Source of the DNA: Leucosporidium creatinivorum
Lineage: Eukaryota > Basidiomycota > Microbotryomycetes > Leucosporidiales > Leucosporidiaceae
Length of the DNA: 64,000 nucleotides
Reading direction: 5' to 3'
Assembly: GCA_001600635.1 (NCBI GenBank)
Contig: BCKL01000016.1
Location: 238,449 to 302,448 of the forward strand
Shown piece after piece: positions 22,672 to 33,174 of this stretch. The translations under genes and the position numbers were made by a program. Under the pieces are notes generated by a model. It was not told the origin of the DNA, did not search any database, and was given only the letters and a program-made list of their open reading frames with translations. Position 1 is the stretch's first letter, and the number at the start of each line of letters is the position of its first letter.

Positions 22672-23944
22672 TCACTGAGATGACGAGCAGAAGGGTCAGC
22701 TCAGCGCTCCGCGAGTAGAGAACGTGAAGAGAAGCGCACGAGGATGCCATAGCTCATCTTGACGCCGTCCTCCTCGCCATGCTCGGTCATGAAGTGCACG
22801 AGCCTGACGGCCGCCTCCTCGGTCGAGAACGTGCGAGGGCATCCAGCCTTGATGCAGGCCCTCGGTCCAGTGAGCTCGGTTGCCTTGATCCACACGGTCG
22901 TCGTTGTCATCTGTTGGGTGGATGACGTCAGCGAGGGATTGAGCCACGATCGCTCGTCGGCGTCTAACGAGGGAGAAGAGAGGAACGTACCGTGACGGCG
23001 GCCTGAGTGCGCAAGATGGTGCCCAAATCCTCGTCCTGCTTGACTCCCTGCTCGGCAACCGACAACAAGGAGATGGGAGTGGTCGAGTAGGTCGAGTCGA
23101 ACTCGGCGAGAGCGGGGTCGTCGGGCGACATGAGACGGAGGATGCGAGCGGCGATGCAGTTCGGTCCGTCGTATTGTGTCAGAGGTGTGAGAAGTCAGCG
23201 ACGGCGATTACGAAGGTCATCGAAGAAGGGACGGACCGGTATCCCTACTCTCGTAAGCCTCGGTTATGAGCGCGAGAACCTCAGGCAGCCAATCGATCGT
23301 AGAGAACCCTCGACGGCGAGTATCGAGCTCCTCATCGTCATCGTCCACCGCTTGCGCCCCATCATCTCCATTCTTGAACTGCTTCGGCTCTTCCCTCCTG
23401 TGCTGGAACGCGTCGACGAAGGTGGCGTAGAGTCTGCGGAGGCGAGCGAGGTCAACGCCGAGATGCGAAGCGCGATTGGAAGAAACTCACCCAGCCGCGA
23501 CCGTGCCTGCGTTCAGAAACTCCTTGGCCGTACTTGCGTCGATAGCATGGTTGAACATGGCGCTGTAGGACTCGTAGCCGTGTTCGCCGAGCAGGACGAC
23601 GAGACTGCAAGACGAACATCAGCGAGGGCGCCTCCGAAAGGCGACGGAGACGGTGCTCACAGGATGATGAGATACGCAAAGAGAGAGCGCCGACGAGGGT
23701 CTTGATCACGACGACGGAGAAGGCGGTGAAGATCCTGCAAGTAGAGCCAAGCGACCACGAAATGGTTGTGCGCATCGGGAGCGAGAGCATCGTAGAAGTC
23801 CTGCGCCTCTTCTTGCTGCGCTAAGAACCGATCCAGCCGGATGATGAAGCGAGTGACAATATCGTCTGCTCCGGAGTAGGGGAAAGAACCGAAGCACGCG
23901 AACTCTCTGTTAAAGGCCACTAGTGAGATCAGCTCGCCGTCCAT
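22672..23944 (-). CDS. Unassigned protein ending in a C2H2-like finger; possible 3' half of the kinase gene
   Basis: The reading frame runs from an internal ATG at 23944 (MDGELISLVAFNREFAC) or, by an in-frame splice, straight from the kinase exons upstream. Visible parts: a helical region DDIVTRFIIRLDRFLAQQ ... HFVVAWLYLQDLHRLL ... RRSLFAYLIIL / LVVLLGEHGYESYSAMFNHA that looks weakly like a Pho80/Pcl-type cyclin box; an acidic linker (DDGAQAVDDDDEELD); YDGPNCIAARILRLMSP; and a C-terminal finger ELTGPRACIKAGC ... HFMTEH followed by DGVKMSYGIL. The stop TGA (22674-22672) appears to come right after a last intron with a GCTGACCC branch. The same terminal module occurs in the gene at 29733-31119. 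Function unknown; the cyclin comparison is a suggestion only. Confidence 0.55.
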
Positions 23945-23968
23945 CTCGGCGCTGGAAAGCTTAAATAG

Positions 23969-25287
23969 TCACACAACGTACTGCTCAGCTTCTGCAGTGC
24001 TACAGTCGGCCACAGCCGAGCCGAAGTCGATGACCTTGAGTATCGAGACACCTCCCTCGACGACGACGACGAGGTTCGCCGGTTTTAGGTCGCTGCGATG
24101 GAGAAACGGGGGTGAGTTAGCCTCTGCCTCAAGAACCGCACACAGCGACGCACAGGTGGGCGAACTGGGCGCTGTGAAGATGCTGTGCATGGCAAGGAAG
24201 CAGTCAGCGGTAGTTCGGGCCAGCAGAAAGAGGCGCAGCGCACGAGTTGCGCAACGGCGAGTTGTCGCATGAGCTCGGCGGCCTCGCGTAGGAAGAGGGC
24301 TTTGTCCTTCTTGAGCTCTTGCTCGCGACGGTGTAGCCAGTCGAGAAGCGTCTGTGTGTGGGAAGGTCAGCAAGGAGTAGCAAGAAGCGCTCAGTAGCGA
24401 CTTACCTCGTCCGCTAGCTCCATCAAGACGAAGGGTCGCCCTCCTCCTGCTCCGCCGTAGTGGAGTCGGCCACAGACATACGCGGCGAGAATGTGGGGCG
24501 AGGTGACGGCAGTTTGAAGCTCAAATTCCTTGATGAGCTCGTCGAGAGCGGCGTCCTTAGAGTGCGCCGAGATGGTCAGCTCGAACCTCGCAGGCTGGCG
24601 ATGTCCGGTAGCTCACCTCCTCCGACTTGGCGAGCTTGAGGGCGTACTCGATGACCTTGCCGTCCTCGTCGGTCCCTCGTACGCGGTAGACGACACCGAA
24701 CGTTCCCTGCGAGGGGCGCGGTCGGTTCAGCTTCGATGTCCCTCGCGAGCTGGGCGAAGAGTACTCACCTCGCCCAACAGTTCTTCGATCGAGTACTTTC
24801 CTCCATAAGCGAATCTCTCATCCTCAACATCGACGACCTTGCCATCCTCGGCGCCCTTCGTCCGGCATCCGTCCACCTCGGCGGCGATGCGAACGACCAA
24901 GCCCACGCCGGGGAGAGGGGAGGACCTGTTCGTCTCAGCGCCGGTTGTCGCGCTGTCGTGGTGATCGCTAGCGTCGTCCGCTACTGCCCTTCCCTTGCCC
25001 TTGGCAGCCGCTGGGATCCGCTCAGCCGCATCGAAGCTCTCGTCGCCCGAGCTGTCGTCGCCCGAAGTTCCGTCGTCGTGGACCGAATCTTCGTGCGAGG
25101 GATGAGGGCCGGATGCAGGCGTTGGCTGATCGAACACATCGCTTCGGGGATCGTCTTGCAGGTGAGGCGAATAAGGGGAGGCGCGGCGAGGGCGTTTTGT
25201 GCTGTGAGGTGAGGAAGAGGAGGGGGAACGGGAGCGAGCAGAGCGTGGAGGCGGTTTGTTCTCTTTGTTCCTTGGCTGTGGTGCCAT
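23969..25287 (-). CDS. Protein kinase, N-lobe and catalytic loop only
   Basis: Starts at ATG 25287-25285 with a disordered, proline/serine-rich N-terminus including a nuclear-signal-like KRPRR. The kinase part is unmistakable across several exons: glycine loop GEGTFGVVYRV (about 24700), ATP-binding Lys in YALKLAKSEE, FELQTAVTSPHIL, hinge FVLMELADE, catalytic loop HLDLKPANLVV (about 24085) and IDFGSAV. After the DFG segment no activation-segment APE, no D-x-W-x-x-G and no C-lobe helices are visible. The exon then either stops at TGA 23969 (..EAEQYVV) or uses a GTACGT donor and TTTAACAG acceptor to continue in frame into the gene annotated at 22672-23944. I lean towards one joined gene. Whether it is active is doubtful without a C-lobe. 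Confidence 0.7.
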
Positions 25288-26047
25288 GCTTGACGCTGGA
25301 AAGGGTCGAGGAAGCGACGAGTTGCGGCGAGAGTTTGATCGACGGGTGTTTGAACTCGTTGGGCGGCGAAGAGGTGAGAGAGGAAGGTCGAGCGCGGGGA
25401 GGGTGTGACGTGTATCCGATTCGAATAAGGTAGCGTTGAGCCTTTACTGGGCGCAGCGACGGCGGCGAACGAGTGAGTGCAGCGAGCTGGGCTTAGCGAG
25501 CTGTAAGAGCGGTGGGAGGTGTAGGGTGGTAGGAGTGGTCGAAGCGAGGTGTGCGCGATGGTGTTGTAGGTCGATAGAGCTGCTGTTGAGCTGTAGAGGT
25601 GTACGACGAGGGAAAGAGGCGAAGGGAAAGAGGCGAAGGTCAGCTTGAGAGCTTCGAAGGCGCCCGAGCAGCTTGATCTCCTTCCGCTCGCTCGTCTTCA
25701 GCTTCGTTCGCTTCTAATACTCGGCTGAGCTGTTATGTAGTCCATCAGACCCGCCTACGCCCTCAGTACGACCTACAGCCTCAACTACCGACTCCGCTCA
25801 GCTCCACCCTTCGCACGCTGCAGCTGCTCCACCGGCCCTGAGCTTAGATCGACCGCGCTCGACTTATAGGTGGGTACAGCTGTCTCCTGAGCACCGCAAA
25901 AGCAAGCTGATCTCTTGCTTTATCCCTCGGACACGCCCGCGAAATCTGCAAAGCTATGCACCTGCAGCTTACGCGCCCATCGACGCTCGAACCCGCTCTT
26001 CCCTCACATCACTCGGCTCGGACTGCTCCTAAAGACTCGGCCGACAG
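25288..26047. promoter_or_regulatory. Region upstream of the kinase gene
   Basis: About 760 bp with no gene that I can support. It carries GAGCTGTAGAGG (about 25589-25600) and related words near 25500 and 25570. Presumed promoter of the kinase gene by position. Confidence 0.35.
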
Positions 26048-26698
26048 ATGATGAGCTACATCGCATGCTCGGCGTCCGCAGCCGAGCCCTGTAGCGCATT
26101 CCGATTCGACCTCCGGCGCTCTTGCTGTTGTTGCTCGTTGATGGGCGAGATGGCTTCTCGTGTAGTGAGGAAGGGAGGGCGAGGGGCCGGGATCGGCGGC
26201 AAGGGTTCTGCTGGGAGTGCGGTGTCAGGGAGTAGGGAGGCGAAGGGGGTTAAGAGCAGGCGGGAAGGGTTGAATGGCGCCGATTCGGTGAGTCCTCATC
26301 TCGCTTTGCTGAGCGATGGGCGGTGGGTAGCGAGTTGGTGATGGCATGTAGCTGTCAAGAAGTACGAGGCTGACCCGCTGATCAAGTGCAGGTCGTTGGT
26401 GGTGAGCTCCAAGTCTCTCGATTCCCCCGCCGGCGAGGTTTACCTCGTGCTCTCCCTTTTCGCGCCGTTGATCTCTCGCCTCCTCTGTTACAGCTCAGCA
26501 GCGCGGACCTGCACACCTACCACGATGCCCAACACACCTTTTGCCTCCTCCATCGCCAACCTCTCGGGTGCATCCCTCTCCTTCCTCGAACCGACACGCT
26601 CGCCCACGCCTCTTCACTCAACTCGGCGGCTCGTAGACTTCCTGACGGCTCTCGACTACATCAAAACGAGGGGGAGGAGCATCATGTCGATGCAATAG
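26048..26698 (+). CDS. Possible small spliced gene, unassigned
   Basis: A basic, Gly/Ser-rich frame (MMSYIACSASAAEP ... MASRVVRKGGRGAGIGGKG) ends at a good donor GTGAGT (about 26286). A GCTGACCC branch and GTGCAG acceptor follow (about 26370-26392), then a second donor/acceptor pair and a short last exon that could read MPNTPFASSIANLSG ... to TAG near 26698. Splice signals look real, but the phases do not join exon 1 to the MPNTPF frame without assumptions, and I recognise no family. This may be a real small gene whose structure I have wrong, a non-coding transcript, or chance. Confidence 0.25.
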
Positions 26699-29600
26699 GA
26701 GTACACGTGTAACTTTAGAATCTCAGAAATGGTCCAGTGGTCTCGAGGCTCGGCGAAAGGGATCGCCGAGGAGTGAGTCGACTCGAAGGCCCGCCGTCGC
26801 CTACCGCCAACAGGGCGGTGCTCTCCGAGCAGCGGAAGCCCCTCACTGCATAACGGGGGCAGCTCGACCGACTCAGCTCGCCTCATAAAGACCGCTTCTC
26901 AAATCTCAGCAGATCTCAGCCTCCTCGCTCGCGCCGAGAGCAAAGAACAGACGAAACGAGCGTTGCATTCAATAGTGGTGTAGCGTATAGATTGTAGATA
27001 GCTAAACGGTGCGGGGGTAAAACAGTAACTGGACAAATTGAGCCTGACACTCGGCGCTCGGCGCAAGGAGTCACTGGTTCAAACCACCTTGATTACCCGA
27101 CAGCTATCGTTCCTGCGAAAGGACGAGGTCCGTGCGCTACTGTGCAAGGCGGAAGAACCCTCGATTGCGAGCATGCCGGTGGCTTCTCTCGGCGCTCGGC
27201 TCGGCGCTCGTCGTGCGGTCGCTGACCTCCTCATCCTTCCCACCTCCTCCACCGCCAAAGAGCCGTCTCTGATACCTTGCAATACCCGTTTAAGTTATGT
27301 TACTAGCATGTTATGGATTTTTTTGCTCCTGCCATCGCCCTTCCCTTTTCTCCGAGCGAATCGCGAGCAGCGAGCAGCGAGTAGCGAGACCAGCACCGAG
27401 CGAGGCAACGGCTTGCAGGAGACACTCGTTCGTCTTCCGAAGCTGCTCTTGTCGCTCCAGCAGCTTCCTTCGTACAAAAGATATCAATACTTCGCCTGCT
27501 CTGCCCTTGGCCCCTCGCCCTGCTTGTCAGACGCTTTAAGTTTGAGTACGGCTTCGGCGTTGATGCCGCCTTAAACGGCTGAAAGGCCGCCACGACGATG
27601 CATGAGGTCAGAGCAGAGTCTCGTTGAGCTTCAAAGAGTGATTACCACCACCTATGTTGCCTTCGTTGCGTCTCTAAGCCGATGAAGTCGGGCGCGCCGA
27701 GCGCTGTCACCTCGGGCCTCGCCGACAATCGCATGTCGGCAACGAATGAGCTGCCCCTGCGGCTCTAGTAGTAGTTCTTGACTTCTGAGTCGAACCTCAA
27801 CTCGTCCGCTTTCGATCGAAGCGCGTCGGCGAGCTCAGTAGCCTACGCCTGGACCGGTGGGATACGGTGGAGCTGGAGAGAAGACCGAGGCCGAGCGCCG
27901 AGGTCGAGGAGACGGACTTGGACGGACAGCACAGCGACCGACGGGCTGGGTCCGCGGTCGAGGACTTGACTAGCATTGCGTAGCTTCTCCCTTTTGCTCT
28001 CTAACCTCACTCATCCATCTTTGGCTCGCCCGTCGGAGAGGTTCTCCTGCCTCACGCCTCTTTCGCCCCAGGCCTCGGCCAGGATCCCGCTGAACGTGCT
28101 GATGTTAATCGCAGGCAATTATTGAAGATCGAAGACTCCTACACCCTAAGCACTCGCTGATTCGGGTGCCCAAAGGCTCATGAACGCTCTGATCGGTATT
28201 CGCTGGCGGGCGAGATGGACGGGAGCTGGCGCATCAGTTCTCACTACGATGCTTCTGTACGTTTGTCTCCATCTTCTCGTGACCCAGGTCGCCGCTGGCT
28301 CCGGTCTGCCCGCTCTCCGGAGTCAGCCCCAGGGCTTCGCCGAACTCGGACTTGGGCGCTCAGGCGCAGGCGCTCAGGCGTTGGTCTTCCGGGACCTCAA
28401 GTCGGCTCTCCGGAGTCCAGCTCTACTCCGTTAGCGCTGCAGTTCCGGGCCCAGCGCCCTCGCTCTCTCCGGTCAACCACTGACCTCGAGCTTTTCGTCT
28501 CGCAGACCCTCGGTCGTCCCCTTCCTCTTCCTTCGCATGCCTCGAGCGCCCGCGCTTGGGCTTGTTTTGTACCCTGGTACGGCCGCTCAGGCTCCCGAGC
28601 CCGCACCGCAGTCGCTCACGTCCAACCGAGCAGCCATCTCACGCTCGTGTTGAGCGACAAGCCTCGTTGGCTCCAAGAGGCGGTCCAACTCGGTGGGCGA
28701 CGCCAGTCGACTCTTCCTCTCTCTCCTCATCGTCGTCCGTCGTCGCTACTCCANTGCAGGCTCTTCCTGTATGCTTTCATCTTAGCTCGGCGCTCAGGCT
28801 CCTGCTGACTTCGCTCTCGACGCACAGANGCCCGCTCNAGTCGTCCGNCCTCCTCGAGCTCTNCTTCCGCCTTNCCTNGTCTCCTNGACGTAGGTCTTCG
28901 TTCGCTCAGCAGCTCANGCTCTGTCAGCTAACGATCCCTNCTCCTACAGACCGCCCCCGCGCTCTCCNTCTCCGAGATCATCAGCAGCCTCAGCCNTCGC
29001 TTCGCTCACTCAGGTGAGCTCGCGCTGCTCGCGTGGNTGGNCACAGCTGTATCACAGCGTACTAACCACCTTCGCTTCGCTCACTCAGACTCAGAGCAGC
29101 GCCCTCTTCGCTTTTGATCTTCCCTCCCACCNCCCTCTCGCTTNGCTCGACTCTCCTTNCCTCATTTGTGTAGTTCTTTCTCCCCACTCATTCATTTATT
29201 TAGTTATCTCTGCGTAGCTACGCCTTCGAAATGCTCAGTAGGGACCAGTTTGGTCTCGTTTTGCGGTACACTTAGGCCGAACGGTGCTCGTTGTGAGAAC
29301 TTGTTTTATGCCCCTCCCAAGCCTCGCAAGGCTTTCCCTTCGGCGTTGTGACTCTCCAGGCGACCTCGAGCTCCCTGTAGCAAAAATTTGATTTGGTGGT
29401 ATGAAGTCGGCCGCGCTCGCTATGTTGCTCGCATGAGGCTCGCGGAGGAGCTCGGCGGAGAGTCTCAAGACCAACTCGGCGCGCTCCATCCCCTCCTTTG
29501 CTCAAGCCTCTCGTTCTGTAGTTTGACATCTCGCTCTCGTGTGCACGCTGAATCCTCTTTGCTATGCTATCGAGCTGAGTGGCTCATCTTTGACATTGCG

Positions 29601-29732
29601 AAGACAAAATGAAAGGAGCGAGTCGGAGACGGAAAAGCGAAGATGCTTCGAGTGGGGACACTAGGTGTGAGAGGGGGGGGTACAGAACAGGGGGAAAAAT
29701 TGTACGAGGAATCCTGGAGCGTCCCGTCGCGT
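26699..29732. other. Gene-poor region with ambiguous bases
   Basis: About 3 kb without a gene that I can support. It includes a locally AT-richer part (26930-27330), a 178-codon open frame at 27038-27574 that lacks family features, and 28754-29159, where 17 single N bases are scattered. Around 28355-28385 a GGCGCTCAGGC word is repeated. The words CGCTTCGCTCACTCAG recur at about 28999 and 29075. It could be decayed repeat DNA, but no element is recognisable. Confidence 0.5.
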
Positions 29733-31119
29733 CTACCTGACCAGCAACCCGAGAAGCAACGCGGCGGGGATCCTCAATCCGTTGTCGAACTGGAGGCGAA
29801 GCGGGGTTAGCCTGCAGAGCTCGACGAGGTCAGACTGAAGAGTAGAGTACATACCAAAACTCCATAGGCGGCCTTCTGACCATCTTGCACTGAGTGTTCC
29901 TCCCTCAGATGTCCGAGACGGTCGCCCATGCCTTCGGCTGAGAATCGCTCGGGGCAAAAAGGGCAGCGTTTGGAGCCAGTGAGCTCCGACTCGGCAATTC
30001 AGAACAGCTGTTCGATCTCCTGTAGCCATTTAGTGAGGTCAGTCGTCGTTCAGAGCTTTCGGCGCTCTCCACCGAGCACGGTCGTGTTCCAAGTTCGGCA
30101 AGTCGGCGAAGGGAACGGAGCGACTCACCGAGATCCGAGCTGCCGGGTATGACTCTCCCTCTACGTCCCCACCCATGTACTCTCCAATCCCCTCGATACG
30201 TCCCAGCCCACTTCCCTCAGCGCCCGAATCGCCCACCTTGCCCGAGTGAGTGCCGAGAGTAGAGGCGCCGGCGATGGAGGTGCCTTTGCTGGAGCGAGTC
30301 GAGCCGAGAGAGCAAGCGCTGAAGGAGGTGGAGATGAGGGAGGTAGTATCTGAGGGGCGAGTGCGGAACGGGGTAGGTGAAGGAGCTTCGGTGAAGGGCG
30401 AGGGAGGGATGAGGACGGAGGTGCGGTTGACGAGGGGTGAGTCGAGGATGGTGGGGAGCTAATGCATCAAAGCGAGGGTCAGCTTGGGTACCAGGATCAG
30501 CGAACACCTGCGGAGACGTACAGAGGGGGAGCTAGCGCTCTTGAACAGCCTTTTCGATGTCGCAGGCGCCTTCTCGGCGATGGCCTGCGTACGAGAAATG
30601 AACGGTCATCAGCGCGAGATAGCAGCTCGCAAAGAATTGCATAGTATGGACCCGGCTTGCTCCCTTGGTCTTCTTCTTCTTGGGGCTCGACGACTGCGAA
30701 AGAGAGCAACTAGTCAGTTTCGGAGAGGAGAGAGCAGTTGATATAGCGAGGAAGAGCCTCACCTGCACAGCAAGAAGCGCCTCCTGCTGAGTGGCGGTTT
30801 CGGTCGGCTTTGTGGTGGTGACCTCACGCTCCTGCTGACCTACAGAAACGAGCAATCGACGAGGTCAGCTTTCGCGCCTTGACGCTCTCGACGCTCTCGA
30901 CGCTCTCGACGCCTCCCCTAGTCCCACCAGAGCAGAGTAGCACTCACCAGCATGCCCAACAGGTCCATGATTCCTATATCCGCCCTCGCAGCTAGCACCT
31001 CCCCCATCCTGACCAGCAGAAGCAGAACGAGCCGACGCCACGCTCGACGAGCGACCCGAGGACTTGGTGGTTTGACGAGTGGCGCGAGGCGGCTTGCTAG
31101 GGGTGGAGGAGGCCGACAT
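29733..31119 (-). CDS. Disordered protein with relic C2H2-like finger; gene probably shortened by an in-frame TGA
   Basis: Starts ATG 31119-31117 (MSASSTPSKPPRATRQTT), Ser/Ala-rich and basic, then a Thr/Gln-rich exon (QQEREVTTTKPTETATQQ), a Lys-rich exon SSSPKKKKTKG that ends at a GC-AG intron (30660-30585), AIAEKAPATSKRLFKSAS, and a Ser/Thr-rich exon (LPTILDSPLVNRTSV ... ESYPAARIS). After the next intron the frame reads EIEQLF and then TGA (30001-29999). Directly after this, in the same frame, comes ELTGSKRCPFCPERFS ... HLREEH ... DGQKAAYGVL and, past one more intron, a short hydrophobic tail ending at 29733. The finger matches the C-terminus of the gene at 22672, where the TGA position is TGG (Trp). 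Either the protein stops at 29999, or this is a sequence error or an unusual splice. No function recognised. Confidence 0.5.
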
Positions 31120-33174
31120 AGTGTGTCGAGAGTAGTGGAGCGTAATTCGAGTGTAGGAAAGCGACTGTAGCGAGGAAGAAGCGAGACGTAGGAAGCCAAA
31201 AGGCGACTCAGCTTGACCCACTCGACGTCTCTCCCAAGCTCGAACCCTCGAGCCAGTCGGCTCGGCTTCAAAGCTGTGCTTCAGGCGTCTGGGTTGAGCT
31301 GTAGGTCTTTTAAAGTCATCTTGAGATGCTCTTCGTCTTGCCCTTCCGGACATGCGCCGGCTCGCCCCTACGAAACATTTCGTCGCTTTTCGTCCTTCGA
31401 GCTCACGAGCCGGGTGTACACCTATATATTCGGCAATTAAGGAACTGGAAGATCAATCTTAGCATCATAAATCCCCTCTCGCGGGATCCACAACCACGAA
31501 TTGATCACTCGGAGCAGGTTCGCCGAAGGAGCTTGAACCGCCGAGCAGGCCAGGGCAATCTCGTGGGCTCTCTTTAACAGCTCTCAGGGGTCAGAAAGTG
31601 ATCCCAGACCCTTCTGCGATCCCAGGGACCCCGTTCGAGTCGAGGAAAGCTCGCTTAGCCGCTTCTTCCTCAGCAGGAATCATCGCCGAGCAGTTTCGGT
31701 CGCCGCCCTTCTCCAGCGCTCGAGATGAAGGTGCGAGGATAAGACGTCAATCATATTGATTGCCGTCTCTGGAGCCGATTGAATACCTCCGAGCTCTTCT
31801 TCCCAGCACAGATCGCTGAGGATGGTCGCTGGCGATAACTCGGGGAGGCGTTTGAACTTGTGTGGTGAAGCGAGAGGTATCGATGAGGGCAGATATGGCA
31901 TCCAGCTTCCATTCGAGAGTAGTGCGATTTGATGGAGAGCGCTGATTGAAATAGGGAAGAAGGGAGGTGCGAATTGAAACTGGCGGGCGTCCCTGGTTTA
32001 CCCGCGCTATGAGAGATCAAAGGTCAGCTTCGACTCTGCTCTCCATCTCGCCTCATGCTCGACGTACCGACTGGCACCGTCAACATCTCTCGAGCCCTTG
32101 CACCTCTCCACCGCCCGCCATAGCCCGACTTTACCTCGCCTGCTTCACGCCCACTCCCCTGCTCTCGCCGTCCCATTCCTCACCTCGCTCGCGACGTCTA
32201 GCTGCCGTGTAGCCCTCCCAACCCAGCATCGGCTCTCCAATCCAACTTAACGATGCTGATGATGTGACTGGTCCTTGTCGACCCTCGGCGCCGAGGTCGG
32301 AGGTTCGTGCACGGTCCTGCGTTGGAGCTCGGGAGCAGACGCGGCTGCTCAGGTCTGCTGGAGGGTTGCAGCCGATGGTGGAGGGTATGCGAGGTCGCAG
32401 CAGGTGTACTAGCGTAGCTGGAAGGGCGACGGAGACGGAGAAGGCGAGGAGACGGGTCGACCGGCTTGTTGTTGTGGGAGAGGGCGACGAGGGAGGTGGT
32501 GGCTCCTTGCTCCGCTACACACGCGATCGAGCGGCTAGCTGTAGCGCTGTTGGATGTCGATTGGAGGTGAAGAGGTGGAGAGCCGAGCGCCGAGGTGAAG
32601 CGGCAGCAACGTCTGCTGAGCTCCGAGCTGTAGTGGGGATGAGGAGGGGAACAGGATCAGTTCTGGAGGTATCGGCAGAGCATTGCTCTACAGCTGGGGA
32701 TCACTCACCATCTTTACTGAGCCGTCCTGCCTGCTCCCAAGCTTGATATGCCTCTCCCCTCGCTGTAGGCTGCTGAGCGCGTCGAATCGAGTACGAGGAA
32801 GCTGTAGCGAAGTGGTGTAGGGCTCTCATGGGGCTCCGTAACCTTCTGAGCGGGTCGAATGGTACATCTGAACAAGTTCAAGCAGAAGTACAGGACGAAG
32901 AAGGAGGTCAAGAGGGAATCGACTTGGCCGCTCAGAGGTTGGCTTCCTCCCGCTCGCTGCTCGTTTCGATTCGCTTTCGTCGGCTCCGCCTCGGTCGCTT
33001 TTAACGACTACTAGGAGACTTTCTATCGGCCTACAGCTTCTCTTTCGTACAGCTCTACAGCTACAAGTGAGCTCGCTTTCTCCCTACAGCGCCTCGCATT
33101 CCAGAGCCCCAGCCCGCGTCAGTAGCTGACCTCGTCGCCGTCTCGCCGCTCCACAGCTCGCTCGCTCTGCTACA
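31120..33174. other. Intergenic region rich in GCTGTAG/CTACAGC words
   Basis: About 2 kb with no supported gene. An open frame on the minus strand at 31680-31901 and one on the plus strand at 32264-32746 show no family features. GCTGTAG or its complement occurs at 31298, 32538, 32627, 32688, 32762 and 32801, and three times at 33031-33090 just upstream of the next gene, so the right part probably acts as a promoter. Confidence 0.45.

Noticed and set aside
21926-22750. 274-codon minus-strand frame between the acetyltransferase and the next gene
   Set aside because: It is Ser/Pro/Arg-rich without conserved blocks and overlaps the acetyltransferase coding exon. The minus-strand gene there has a better end at 22672.
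26697-26830. tRNA-like look of the stretch following AAATGGTCCAGTGGTCTCGAGG
   Set aside because: It has a superficial A-box-like string but no B box and no cloverleaf pairing that I could form.
27070-27085. GGTTCAAACC, a good match to a Pol III B box
   Set aside because: The flanking bases do not form a T stem and there is no A box or acceptor stem at the right distance.
27038-27574. 178-codon open frame on the plus strand in gene-poor DNA
   Set aside because: No recognisable motif, composition unlike nearby proteins, no supporting splice or start context, and it is isolated among non-coding sequence.
28180-28808. Two overlapping open frames in the 28-kb region, one with hydrophobic stretches
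   Set aside because: No splice signals or motifs, the area has ambiguous bases and internal word repeats, and neither frame has a credible gene context.
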